From Isoetes taiwanensis (lineage: Eukaryota; Streptophyta; Lycopodiopsida; Isoetales; Isoetaceae), in assembly GCA_021234155.1 (NCBI GenBank), contig JAJEKV010000111.1, forward strand, positions 1,186,968 through 1,250,967: a stretch of DNA of 64,000 nucleotides, written 5' to 3'. Shown here one piece after another: positions 22,076-35,529 of this stretch (the first letter of the stretch is position 1; every line of letters starts with the position of its first letter). The notes under the pieces were generated by a model that was not told the origin of the DNA, did not search any database, and worked only from the letters and a program-made list of their open reading frames with translations. The translations under genes were made by a program, and so were the position numbers.

Positions 22076-24869
22076 AGGGAACTTCAAAATAAGTTTTTTT
22101 TTACTTGCTCTGGAAAAAGAAACATGTTCACAACTTATAAATGAAACATTTTCGAGAAGAAGATGTTGGCATCCTAGTCAATGCCAGATGTCTCGCTTTT
22201 GCAATGTCTTCCAAGCTATGCTTATGTGTAAGATAAATGAAGTCTAAATCGCACTGTAGCTCCCGTGAACTGAGATAAGATAGATAAAGATAGATACTTT
22301 GAACTGGAATAAGATAGATAATACTTTTTACGTCATACCACATAGCACAATTTTTCCATGAGAAGCCGTCATCGTGGCGTCATCATGTGGAAGAAGGTTT
22401 GATGGAATAGGCCACTTAGAGGTTTGCACAATGTAGACATAGACACTTTGACATTCAATTCTTTTTCATATCTAGAGCATTAAGGGTGCATGACAGATTG
22501 CCTTCCAAATTAATGGCAAGTGGATGATGATTCCACTTTATGGAAAGAGTAAAGAAGTAGCAAGAATGTGGAATAGAAAGGGCCCGAGATGTTACTAGGC
22601 ATGACCTTACGTCTAAGCAAAGGTAGCCAATAAAATTCAAGATTGGGATTTTATCTCTCTTGTAATGTTCCAGCAACACATATTCAGCAAGATGTATGGG
22701 CACAATTTAGCCACGTGTCTACTAGGTGTCTTTCTCAAGATGCTTTTCATATCGCATAAAAATGTCTCTGTCAATGACATAGCTCATTCGGTTCATATCT
22801 CAATTTGTCGTTCTAATTAACATGCTCATCTTTACTAGCCATGCCATGTTCAATTTGTTTGTCGTTTCTCCACTAAAGACAAAGGTGGTGTCTTATTTAC
22901 CTCCCCATGCATGCACCCTGGTTTGCATTAAGTTGATAAGGTATGATAATGTGGTGCAATCCCATTCCATCCCGTAGAATCACTATTGGTCATGATTTTT
23001 CCACGACACCACATTAACAGTAACTTAATTTCAGTCATTGTTAACCCTATAGGCTAAGCATATGGGGCTTGTACGTATTCATTTAGTAATAAAAACATCC
23101 ATTCCAATCCTTTTGGCATGCCTGCATTTCGGCGCCAACCATAATATGTCTTTTAGCTCCAACTCCAGAGATAGATCACATGTTGCTTTCTTCCAATTTG
23201 TATACGATATTTGAATAGGAAACACTAGAGTCACGCCTCATTGACCACCAATACATTCACTTGGTTACAATCAAAGGGGTGGTTGCACGAGCGCCTTATT
23301 TATTAAGCACGGTCATTTTTGAACAAAAAAAAAATACAGGGGTTTTTTGTGGACAACGAATTTTTTTGCGAGTGTCATGTTAAAGCCACATTGAGGGAAA
23401 AAATACATGGAGTTTTTTTACTTCAAGCTAGTTCAAACATGACCATGGTTGTTAAATAAGACGCTCGGTGGTTGCCGACAAATATCCCTCAAAAATAAAA
23501 TAAAATAAATAAGTGTGCACACGTTTCAACTTCGAGAAGGAAAAAAGTACTAGAAATAAATTCTTGTTTTATCATTTGCGACTTCTGTAATGACCTTGGT
23601 ATCTCTTGGCATTTGCCACATGTATCATATGACGTGATCACATATGTATCTAAATATCTATTGAAACAAATTACACACACAAGAAGTAACTTTTTTGTTC
23701 ACTCTCTTCTTTTTTTTTGTGGGTGGATAAATGCAGGTACATTTCTTTATGTTATTTTTAGATGTTTGAGCTGGATTTTAAGATGTGTCATCTAGATTGT
23801 GATGCTTTTAGCCTTTTTCCTTTGACTTTTTTCCATATATGATGTAGGTTGTGACGTTTCTGAAAGTTGAATGACTAGGTTGGGATGCCCCAATCCCATC
23901 CCATCCCCCCCCAAAAAAAAAATACCAAATATAAGGGCGCATTATCAAACATCATCTTTCAAAGGTGTGCATTGAGAGCCCTCCTAAGATTGGGTGCACT
24001 TGGGGGAAAAAAAAAAGGGGGCCGAAAACAAAAACAATGGAGATCTAACTAAGGAGTAGTTCCAAGAACATAAGGCACATGTGCAAAAAATGAAGGAAGC
24101 AAAGCAAGTGGGCAAGAAGGCATTTTGGAAGAAATGGGAAGTGGTGATTCAAACAGAGACAGAATAGGGATTCAAGACCATCGGATTGGAGGCTTGGAAC
24201 ATTGATACACTAAAACTCAGTGATGTAGATACAATGGGCGATTTTTTGGAGAGTGTGGATATGATCCTTTTCTTAAAAACAGGGAAATGTAAAGGGCATG
24301 ACTGAACAATAATTGATGGATTCTCTTTCATTAGCCCAATTTGGAATCGGCACCTGGTGAAATTTTGTAAATCAAAGAGTACCAAAGAATTACATATGGA
24401 TTGAGCTTCCATGCAGGTTCCAAAGGTTTTTTGTTGCGGGATGTTATTTTTCCCAAGGGGGTCACCAAAGTATAATGCTGGAGATATTGATAAGGATGAC
24501 CCATTTCATATTTGGAACAGAACATTGTAGTGTTAGCACCGTTGGGTGACACCGTACTCTTAGGGATTTCAATGGACGCATTGCCAATAGGCAGGCTGCC
24601 ATTAGTAGTGACCATGGTGATGCGGTTTTGTTGGAAATGATGGACGATGCTGAAGTGGCATAATCTAGATGGGCTAGAACTTCGCAGGATACAACTTGTC
24701 ACAACTTGTCGGGTGAGTCCTCAAGGTTTCTACTTACTAAGTATGTGCAGGGGACTGGACCTTTTGATTTATAATGGTACAGATAGATTCCTGAGGACGG
24801 GATTGTGCACCTGCCAAGATGCCAGTATTGTTGATTGCCATTGCTACTATAAATTTTGCTAAAGAGGTA
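22076..24869. other. no gene recognised
   Basis: Long AT-rich intergenic DNA. Minus frames 24412-24149 and 24702-24331 (87 and 123 codons) overlap in different frames and could be a decayed coding sequence, but no family is recognisable. Homopolymer runs occur near 23330, 23910 and 24010. Confidence 0.3.
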
Positions 24870-24963
24870 AAATATTTCTATGTAGGGGAGTTGTGCACTG
24901 ACTGACCATGTGCCCAAATATTTCTATGTAGGGAAGTTGTGCACTGACTCTGACCATGTGCCC
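24870..24963. repeat. 47 bp tandem duplication
   Basis: aaatatttctatgtagggNa followed by gttgtgcactgact and gaccatgtgccc occurs twice in direct succession, the second copy with two extra bases. Confidence 0.75.
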
Positions 24964-26588
24964 TTGTTTATGGAGATCTTTGTGAATGGGAACCCGCAGT
25001 ATCCCATGATGGTACTTAATCAGCACATGCGCATGCATCAGAGTAAGCAGGAGAAATTCCAATAAATGTGTGAAGAGCAATTTAGTAAAATCTAGTGGCC
25101 TGCCCATACAAATGAAATAAATGAGCTGCTTTCATCGATAGTACTAAGTAGTGTGGCACATTGCTTCAAGTCTAATAAAAGACAATTGGGATTACCCTGC
25201 AATTCATGGTTTGATGTTGAGGAGAAACGATAATAATATAGGCAAGCACATGCAAGTTGTAAGCGAAGTATAAAAAAAGGAATACATGAAGTTGATTAAG
25301 TGTAAGAAAAGAGAACATGGGAAAAGAGCTGATTGCTGAGCCCAAAAGATTTTGGAATAGAATGAGGGCTAAGGGATGTAGAGATAGTTTGGCATATAAG
25401 AATGCCTCCATGAGCATCGTGTGCCTTCTTTTGGTGCTTTGGTGTTAGACAATAGTTAGTCGACCTTTTGCTGCTTCGTCTGTTGTTCAACTATTTCAAT
25501 GTTGTTAGCCATATTTTTCTCGCTTTTATTACACCTCTTGGCCTTAGGCCACCCTCTGATTGATATATCAGTGCAACAGGAGGGGTGATATAGTTGTCCT
25601 TTCCTGCTTGGTCCATCCCTGACTGTCCCTTCTGCCGTGTTTCTTTTTTGCTATTGTTCTTCTTCGGTATATGCCATCTAGTTGGGATAATCTTTCAATG
25701 ACATCTTTTCGTAAGCATCAGATGCAATGCAAGTTTTGACACCAACATCTGTCTCTCATAAGATGTGAGCACAGATTCATATTGCAGAACCATTTATGGA
25801 TGTGTATCCACAAAACACACATTCCCAGTCTCCATCACCAAACTTGTTAACAAACTCTCATTCTGGAATTCCCTTCCTACCACCTCAACGAGCACTGCCA
25901 TGACCACTGCGCTCGTAGGAGCAACCTTTGCCCTCTAGAATACGATGCATGACCACTTGTGCCCCTCGATGTTGATGCATGGCTGGATGCTCTTGCTGCT
26001 AGCTAGGGACACTGTGTACTCAAACACTTACTCAATTGCACGAACTAAAGGAATACATGCATATATGTAACGGAGCAACTCACTACGCATATGTTATGTC
26101 AATGTTCCGTTCGAGAATCAAGGGGGAAGACAAAAATTTATAAGGGTCTATGGAACATGGTATGAGCACAAGGTCAAAGAACACCTGGAAACGATTAATC
26201 TCACTTTCTAGAATACGATGCTAGGCTCTGGACACAAAAAACGACACCTCAAAGGAAGGTCATTTTCCAAGGAGTATGATGACTCAATTTGGTAGTCAAT
26301 ATTTGAGGTGAATTTTAGGATTGACCCGTTGTTGCTTATATATACGATATTATAGGCAAGCAAAATAGATCAAAAGTTGAGCAAACATTTTTGGTTCAGA
26401 AAATGCACAAAAACACTTATTTAATATTCACATACATGAATACTTAGTTCTCCTTTATGCGAATAAAAGAATTTTGCATGCGAATAAATGGAGTTTGGAC
26501 ACTCAAATTTTGTTACAGTTCGTGCACTGTGACATATAGTCCATTTCTTACGCAAATACAAATTCCCGTGTGTGATTTTTCTTGCGCG
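24964..26588. other. no gene recognised
   Basis: No domain-bearing frame is visible. A small palindrome ttggccttaggccac with a following tgatatatcag-like hairpin sits around 25538-25575. Otherwise the stretch is featureless AT-rich DNA. Confidence 0.3.
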
Positions 26589-26619
26589 CCCCTCCCTCCC
26601 TCCCTCCCTCCCTCCCTCT
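26589..26619. repeat. CCCT microsatellite
   Basis: Seven to eight units of CCCT run into a short CT tract. It creates low-complexity Pro/Ser or Gly/Arg frames on both strands that are not genes. Confidence 0.85.
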
Positions 26620-26981
26620 CTCTCACTCAGGTTGGCCACATGCTTGCCAAAATACCCATCTCTCGTCCTATATGACTCCTCTCGGAATTGTACGTATTTT
26701 TCTGGGAGGAGAGGAGAGAAGGCGGTCTCTCGAGGTCTAACAGCGTCCGTTAGGCCTCAAAATTTGGTTTCCCGCCGGAGAACTACTCCATCGAATCATT
26801 CCAGTAGGGCAAGTTTTTGTGGGATAATTCCCCTCCAATTTTTAATCGGCCTCCAAAATGTGGGATATTTCTTCCCCTGTTCCTGCTGGTAGGTAAGCTT
26901 TGTGGGATATTTTGTTTGCTGTGTTCTTTGCATAGGATTCCATTTGCCGGCCGTTCTATCATAGATCCAGTGATTCTCGGA

Positions 26982-27335
26982 ATGATTGCCATGCTTTTGC
27001 GTGCTCTTACAATCGGATTCGCATTCCAAATGTTCTGTTTGCAACTTCTTGAGCTAAAGGAGCTTGAAGACCCAATGAATCTGTTCGACGAAGATGGCTT
27101 GCAAGAAAATAACAGTTTGTTCTTCTGTGCTGCCTCATCCTTGATGTTAGCTGGTTCATGCCGGGTTAAAAGGCCACCTAGAAGATTTTGGATTGCTCCA
27201 AGACAAAGAACACAGTGGGATAATATAGATAACCACGCATGGAATTGTCTATCTTCTTTTGAAGACGATATGTGGCATCAATTTTACAGAATGAAGAGGG
27301 CCAGCTTTGAGAGACTAGTCGGGCCTGTCTTTTAG
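26982..27335 (+). pseudogene. PIF/Harbinger (HARBI1-type) transposase, N-terminal fragment
   Basis: The open frame extends back to 26817; the ATG at 26982 starts the protein-like part. It reads through an acidic stretch (LEDPMNLFDEDG), then RRFWIAPRQRTQWDN. It finishes with SFEDDMWHQFYRMKRASFER and LVGPV, which is the F-RMSR-TF-L-- block at the N-terminus of Harbinger nucleases. A stop follows directly and the DDE catalytic core is absent downstream, so the gene is truncated. A Myb/SANT-like partner gene lies 1.1 kb away on the opposite strand, the usual companion in Harbinger elements. Confidence 0.65.
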
Positions 27336-27688
27336 ATCCTAAAAAGAACAGCTAAAACCAGATACGTAGTCCTCAACACTCTATGATCTGTAGTAACAGA
27401 CACAATCAGAAAGTGAAGACAAAAGATAGAGAACATGTCAAGTAAACTACAATCCATAGCTACAGCCAGAGACAACAATGTGACAGGTATTCAGAAAATA
27501 AAAAGATTTTGTATTCCTTGTATTCCTCGAAGGCTGTTACATCATTAAGAAAACATTTTTTCTCGGATATAAGTTGAAGGGGTTGCCAGGGGGCTTTTCA
27601 TAGCAAAATTTTTTGCTTTACAAAAGAACATTACAGAAATAAAAACAAGACAAAAAAAAAAAAACAAGGCAAGGTGATCTTCTTTTCT
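27336..27688. other. no gene recognised
   Basis: AT-rich sequence after the transposase break, with an A-rich run near 27650-27665. No Harbinger catalytic motifs were recognised here. Confidence 0.35.
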
Positions 27689-28228
27689 TCATGCACAAAG
27701 CTCACAGTACTCGGTGACAGTCTTCACTTCATGCAATACCCATTTTCCTGCATGCTGGATATACACGCACTCCACATGGGCTATTTGGGTCAAAGGAGAT
27801 GCTTCTGCCCAAGACAATACCTCAGCTTCGATGATGACTCTTACCGCCCGCTGTGACAGAGAGCAGTGGATTACTTTGTGTGAAAGCACTTCAACTTCTT
27901 CAACTTCGGCTTCGATAGTTGGAGACGAGTCTTGAACTTCAGATGCTTGAGGACGGGGAGGATCTGTAAGGGGGGAAGGAGGAGGAGCGGGGGCCGACAA
28001 ACTTGAGGATGAAGACTCCTCCCGAACTTCTTCTACAGAAGTTTCTGGCCAAGATGAGTACTCGGAGTAATAATTTTCCTCCGAGTCTGAAGTCTCATGG
28101 GAGACTTCAGAAGTATCAAGAGGGGAAGAATACTCCTCCCTGGAGTATTCTTCCGAAGAATAAGACGAAGAGGAGGAGGTCGGAGGGCTCAAAGAAGATC
28201 TTGGACACTTTGGTGCCATTTCCTTCAC
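27689..28228 (-). CDS. acidic Ser/Glu-rich protein, unassigned
   Basis: An uninterrupted 179-codon frame. Residues 1-105 are disordered and very rich in Ser, Glu and Pro (SSSSYSSEEYSREEYSSP and similar). Residues about 115-179 look ordered: a beta-like block with VIHCSLSQRAVRVIIEAEVL, then HVECVYIQHAGKWVLHEVKT, ending in CELCA. I recognise no family. It lies between the two Harbinger genes in the same direction as the Myb-like one, so it may be a third element protein, a captured host fragment, or an unrelated insertion. The second Met (residue 4) is an equally possible start. Confidence 0.45.
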   Translation of the reverse strand: MKEMAPKCPRSSLSPPTSSSSSYSSEEYSREEYSSPLDTSEVSHETSDSEENYYSEYSSWPETSVEEVREESSSSSLSAPAPPPSPLTDPPRPQASEVQDSSPTIEAEVEEVEVLSHKVIHCSLSQRAVRVIIEAEVLSWAEASPLTQIAHVECVYIQHAGKWVLHEVKTVTEYCELCA

Positions 28229-28411
28229 GATTGAGTTCTGGGTAGAGGGGACGTTTAAATGGGCATTTAATGCTATATGCTACGATGTTATCTACATGTC
28301 TAGAATGAAGTACCAATCATTGAATATTAAGACAGTTAACCAATTTGAGACAGTTCTAAAAGAAACAAAAAGAAAGGTATAACAGAATGTAGGAAAGTGA
28401 ACATCATACCT

Positions 28412-29584
28412 TTATTCTTTGTTTTTGGCTGTCAGTTTGGCAATTTCGAGAAGTGTGTCCTTTGTCATCTGACATATGCTCTGGGTCATTGCTGCCATGG
28501 ATTCAGCAATCTTCAAACTATTTGCAGAACGAATTGTCTCCAATTCCCTTATCAATTCCATTTTCTTTGCAGATTCTTCCTTCATGAAATTCAATTTCTT
28601 CACTTCTGTTTCTCCAAAGGTACTTGCCATTTGTGAAATTCCAACAGCAATGTCTTCATCAATCTGCAATCTGGACTTCTTTCTGCCAGTTGGTTTTCCA
28701 CAAACTCCAGGTTGATTCTGCAGATCTAGGGCTGGAGGAATCTGTGTTGTTTCCTGTGGGAGTTCGATTGTTTGGCATTTCATGCACTCTTGGGCTACCT
28801 GAATTATCTATGTTGACATTGACATTGGGAATGTCTTCAGTACTCTCAAAGGGGTCATCGAAAGCAGCATCAGATCCAACTGTCTCATAGAAATTGTCAG
28901 AAATGTGAGTGTGCAAATCTGCTGCCTCAAAAGCTTCATTTTCAAATTCCCCATCATCACCAGCCCCTGGAATGGGGTTATCAGAAGTCACTCCATATTT
29001 GACTTCTTCCATTCTGTCATACCATTGCCAGCTTGAAGGCTCTGAACCCGTTTGACTAGAAGCCTCTTTCTCATCCTTGAATTTTGCCTGTAGTTTATCC
29101 CATTTGTTCTTCAGTTGCCTGACTTCTACTAGTCCATCAACAATTGACTGTAATTTCACAAGAATTTCTCTCCATTGTGAATTAGAGAGATTCAGACTGC
29201 CATTAGTAACCAGTTTCATTTCATTGAGAAGATTCAGGAAGGTGGAAACACCCTGACATGTCCATTGGACTGGAGCCTTCCTATTCTTTGTGTCTATTTG
29301 CTTGGGATTTCCTTTTCTTGAACAACAAGAGCCATTGAATTATCGGGCTGAGAAGAATCACTCACAATACTGGGAGGTGCTTGGATTTTGCTGATAACTC
29401 TCTTACATCTCCTTTCCTTTGGCTCTTTTGCTGTTACAATTGGCTCAGAATTTGTCTCCAAATCCACGTTCATTGAAATCTGCCCTGTCATCTTTTGTGT
29501 CTTCCTTGGAGCCATTTTCTCAATGCGAGAAGGCACAAAGGGTTTGCTGCTTGATGGCAAGGCAGATCTAGTTGCCTTAGACAT
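28412..29584 (-). pseudogene. Harbinger-type Myb/SANT-like DNA-binding protein
   Basis: Three minus-strand frames join into one protein. Frame 29584-29294 gives a basic N-terminus. The frame that includes 29219-28659 gives the trihelix-like Myb/SANT domain, with KAPVQWTCQG, then SNSQWREILVKL and VRQLKNKWDKLQAKFKDE. An acidic linker follows. Frame 28783-28412 gives a helical C-terminus ending TKDTLLEIAKLTAKNKE. Two frame changes (near 29295-29310 and 28720-28780) may be real breaks, unrecognised introns or sequence errors. In Harbinger elements this second protein helps the transposase enter the nucleus and bind the element ends. An L10-interacting-type host gene is the alternative. Confidence 0.6.
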
Positions 29585-29881
29585 TGGAGTCTATAGAAAT
29601 CAAGCTAATCAACCAAGAAACAATACCTGCCGAGATAGAATTTGATAACAGAACAATGTAAGATCGAATTCAAATGAATTAACAAGGATTGAAAGGGCTG
29701 AGAAATACCTCTAGACCGGAAATCAATAGCGCGGATGGAAGAATTAGGGGGAATTCAAGGAATTGCGCGGCATTGAAGACCAAGAAACAGGGGAAAATGG
29801 CGCCCCGAAATTTCGATGAGGGAAAGTTTCCAGTCATGAAATTCAGGCGACATAATTTTAGGGGGTTGTTAAGCTAGTAGT

Positions 29882-31112
<1,231 letters not shown>

Positions 31113-31117
31113 ACTTT

Positions 31118-31716
31118 TGTTTGGGGTCCGGGCTCGGGATCGCCTGAGGGACAGATCTCTGTGAGATCCTTGAAGTCCGGCAGGGCAAATCCTGAGACAC
31201 TCTTGTCACGCGGGATTTTTGCTAACAGAGGAAAGAACAAGAAAAACTCAGATAAAACAGCAATTGCAATACACAATGAAACACACAAGACACTTGTGGA
31301 GAACACGGCAATCCATTGATCAAAACAAGTGTACAATGAAGGCTCAAAAGAGCGCACAACAGGCGACCAGCATGTCTGCTCTGTAGTGACACAAGAACAC
31401 TATGAACCCTTTCTTGAAGGAGCAAAAATGCTACAATATATAGGAACACGGAGTGGCCTACGGGCCTGAATCTGATCCTCATCATGACAACGCTGTGCTC
31501 CACTACTTGGGCACTCGAACAGAACTGAGCCGTCCGCCGTGCTAACAGACAAGTAGTGGCCCGCCGTGGGTCCTACCTTTGGGTCTTTCGCTTTGAGGAG
31601 CTTTGACCGGGCCGCGGGGCCTTTGTAGATCCCTCTTCTTGGACACCGTGGGGCTGGGGCCTCGCCCTCATGCAAAGAAGTATAGACCTCGCAGGTTCCA
31701 CAGCACGGGGCTAACA
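31118..31716 (-). repeat. 3' LTR of the Ty3/gypsy element
   Basis: 599 bp. It matches the 5' LTR over long identical blocks, with differences clustered where one copy reads CAG or CTG (for example acagcaattgc against acaaagaattgc). Confidence 0.88.
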
Positions 31717-34700
31717 CTCCCCTACCAAACTACACTTATTGGCTAGAAAAGGGGGCATGAATTCGGGGTGGGAATCCTCGCTCCTCTTTTCGATCTTGAA
31801 CATAGAGATGAGGGAGGCTCAACCATCAGATTCACCGAAAGTGTTGTTCGCCTCTTTTCCAGATTTGCTTGAGTCCCGGATGCCAAACATTCGGCCGCTC
31901 CTATGAGAAAGCCTTCGGAAATCATGTTCTCCAAAAGGGCGTGGATCTGAGATGGAAGATTTGTGATCTCCATGTATAAGACAAGGTCCAACCCGAACTT
32001 TCCAAAGATTTGCATTGGGGTTGCAAAATGGATCCGCACTTGCGTTTTCGCATACGGAGTATGGTCATGAGTGCCTTTGTAATTCTCTACGCGGCCGTCA
32101 AATACGATGGATCACTGAAGTTTTGGCCTTGGCAAGGAAGGTTACAAGACCGTAAATTGCATTTCGGCGTCTTCCACCGAACACGCATTGGGCATGTATA
32201 TCCGGTTGTTGGTGTTGTCCAAAGTTTCATCCTCACGCCATTTGCGTCCGCGGATGAAGCGTGGGTCCCAACGCTTGTCTCACGTGAATTGCCGTGGGTG
32301 TCCAATCCGCATGTTCTTTGACTTTGAGTCCGTAATTTTGTCTCCATGCCGGGAATTGACCTTGATCGAGGTGGGCATCCAAAGCTTGCTAGTGTACTCG
32401 GTTGTTTGGGGGTTGGTGCCGGCCATCCCGTGACTGTTCTTGGAATTCCAATAATATCTTCTCGTGTAGTCGTTTGGTAACCGCCTCCCATGCACCGAAT
32501 GTACATGTGCCGCCACAGTCTGTGGTCCCACTCATCGGGGAGGACGCTCGCTTTCAGCTCCGTGTGCGACCGTATGCAAGGAAGCATAATGTTGTAAGAA
32601 CAACTTGTGCAAGGTCAAGTTCTTGTTCAGAGTTGTATATAGTGTCTCAAGGAGCGTGCCAAGTTCAGCCTAGCCATAGCTCCACTTCTTTCGTAGAAGA
32701 GGCATGTATTCCGAGGTAACGGTTTGTAAATTTTGTGTCTTGGAGGTACTTGTTCTTCTTGGTCAAAAGAACCCGCCATGTATCTCCTTTAAAGTTCTCG
32801 CGTTTATCCGGATGAGCCCGAAAGTAACATGTGCCGTAGAAGTCGGCATGACATAAGCCGGGGGCTATGGTGCCGAGAGTTTAAATGGTCGAGATCCGCA
32901 ACCTGTAGGATATCAAAATTGACGAGCACAAAGTGTGCCTCGCTCATGGACGTATATGAAGGGCCATTGTCGTTCGATATCAGCCTACGGTCGGGGGACT
33001 TGTGGTATCACCCTTGTTTCTCGTACCAGTAATAAAAAGAAAAGTGTTTTTCCTTGCTTGCACATAGTCATGGTAACTGGCTGGCTTCGGATAGTCCAGG
33101 GGAATAGTAGAAGCAAGTCGATAGGTTTGTTCCCGCTTTTCTTCCGCGATCATCCACCGCCCGCCGCCTATCTGAAAGCCGTTATCTTGTAACTGCGAAT
33201 GATATCTTGTTGCTCTCGGAGAGACCGGTCTCGGCAGTTCCGCGGGACTTTGGCGCGGTGAGGTGCCGGACTTGTCGGAGAAGTTGGGAATCGAGGAGCT
33301 TGAAGCCGGAGTGGCTTGCAAGTTTGTTTTGAGTGCCTATTTCAAGAGCATCCGTGATCGTGGTTTTGCCAGTGAGCTGGTTTTGCCTTGGACTCAATGG
33401 ATGTGAGCATCCTTATTCAAGGTGGTTTGAAGTCGCGGACTTGGACTCAAGTATCAAGTTGGTCAGACGGTGTCCGTTTCTCGGTCGAGTAGCATTATTC
33501 GTGACGCACTGCATTGTTGTAGCGTGTCTCAAGATCCCGATGTACTTGGTGTCGCTTTTGTTGGAGGGACTCCTTGAGTTCCTTGACAATTTGTCGGGAT
33601 TGATGAAGGGTTTTCGATGGATCATGAATTGATTGTGCAAGGCTTCTCTCTCGGCCTCACACCACCCAAATCGGTCTTCAAAGGTGATGACTTCGCTTGA
33701 GTTGGTCCACGGACTCGCGGTCGCGGCCCCCCGTGGTCGCTATGAAGTTCGGGTGATGATCACGGAGGGCATCAAGGCAAATGAGGACAGCTTCATCGTA
33801 GGTATCCACGGTGTGAGGAGGTGGATGGGATGGCTTTGATCCGCCACCCTTGTTTATAGATCCTTGGTCATTCTTTGTGGAGTGTCCTTGTGAGTACTCG
33901 TGAGATCAATGGGAGTTTTGTTGTGCCGCTTGTTGTTTTTGCCGGTGCCTTTGAGTCCGAAAAGTGGAATTGTTGCACAAGGTTAACGGGTGGTTGGTTA
34001 TCAACCGTAAGGAATAGGTTTTAGAGAATTGGAATTTACTGTGGAGGTGGAGACGGTGGTTGTGAAATTTTTTTGCTCGAGTTGAGTTGCCGAGATTGAT
34101 GGTGCCGAGAAGGAGGAGAGTTTGGTTGAAGACCTTTCAAAGCATCAATAAGGGATGTTGGCTTGGTGGAGAAGGGGCATGATGGCTGCGGGGTCCGATG
34201 ATTAATGAAAGCCTGGAAGTGGGCTCCCATGGGGCAGTCCGAGGAAGAGTTAGGATTTTTTCTGAGTCTGTCAAGTTCCTGTTGAAATCTCTGATACAGG
34301 AGTTGAGTCCAATTGATTGTTTCAAAGTGGTGTTGGTGAGGATATAGTATGGATGGTAGAAAACATCGTTAATAGAGGTATTCTTCATGGAGTAACAAAA
34401 ATTTCCTCCAAAGAAACTTGGTAAAGGCATCATGTTGCTTTGGAAAGGTGGATGCCTTTGGTTTGTGCAAAGATTATAAGGAATAGAGCGTAATTTGAAA
34501 TATCATATTTACCAATGTCAAGGTAAGACAAGGCATTGGGCGGATTGGGTAGAGAAAAAGGCAGAGGCTATGGTTTGAGGGTTTAGGAGTATAGGGTTTC
34601 CATCGACTTGGGAGGCATATCCATCTTACGCCTTCACCGTGTTAGCCACAAATTCCGTGGATTTGTTCTTGTTGGGAGCCGGAGTTCGTTGCAGTAAAAT

Positions 34701-35500
34701 GAAACAAGCCGGAACTCACCGGGAGGTTATAGGTGATGATGTGGGAGCCGTGCGCATGAAGAAACGAACTTGATATTTTCGAATTGGTATTTGGATCCAT
34801 TGGTGCAAGCCAAGGTTGAGTGTTGAGTTCTTGGAGGTAGAAGCCATCTTGAAGGTCGAGGTCACGAGTAATGTAAGCGGAAGGACGAGAGGGAGTATGA
34901 GTGAAAAGTGAGGAGTGGAAGTGACGGTTGGGAAGGGTTTTTTTGAGTCGCGGGAGACACGCGGTCGAAAAGATCGCGGACGATTGAGAATCTCAAGAGA
35001 CGCCTCGCACCAAGATGCGTGAGAGTTCCCGGGGGAGAATAAAACTTTAATGGCGACGGTATTAATCACGCGCTTGTCGTAATATTAAAAAAAGAGGAGT
35101 CAAAAAGTTTGCGGTACAAAAATATCGTGGGGGAATGATTACGGAATATCCGGCGGAGGTGACCTTTCGCGGAACAAACCGCTAGGGTTGGTATTCGCCT
35201 ATAAATTGGAAGTTGGGTTCGCCGAGAAGAACCAAAATTCGCGGAAGATGGAGAACTCGATAACAACGGGTCCCAAGTGAGCTTCCGCTGACCGGATTAC
35301 ATGCAAGATGGACGACGCCGACCAGGGCGGGCGTCAGGAATCGCCGGATCCCTATGGATCCTTGGTTGGAGGCACCGCCGCCAACCCGAGATAAACTCGA
35401 CGCCCGGGAGGTGATCGCTCACCGAGTGGTCGCACCGGTGGGGCTTCCGTGATCCTCCGAAAGTGGAGTGCCCCCGAGTAAAGGGCGAAAGTACTTGCAT
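31717..35500 (-). other. unassigned 3' region of the gypsy element
   Basis: About 3.8 kb between integrase and 3' LTR, where some plant gypsy lineages carry an extra ORF. Minus-strand fragments look protein-like. A start MASTSKNSTLNLGLHQW (about 34850) is followed by an in-frame GTGAGT splice-donor-like word near 34716. A Lys/Glu/Gln-rich coil (about 33600-33510) includes VKELKESLQQKRHQVHRD. A block (about 33190-33010) has GGGRWMIAEEKREQTYRLAS. I see no membrane-fusion or envelope signature and cannot name a family. Frames are heavily broken, and the many plus-strand frames here look like shadows. Confidence 0.4.
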
Positions 35501-35529
35501 GATAGGGGTTTTCCCAATTTTTGTTTAGT

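Noticed and set aside
32010-34000. Many plus-strand frames of 60-105 codons inside the gypsy element
   Set aside because: They oppose the element's coding strand, overlap each other, and carry no domain; treated as shadows.
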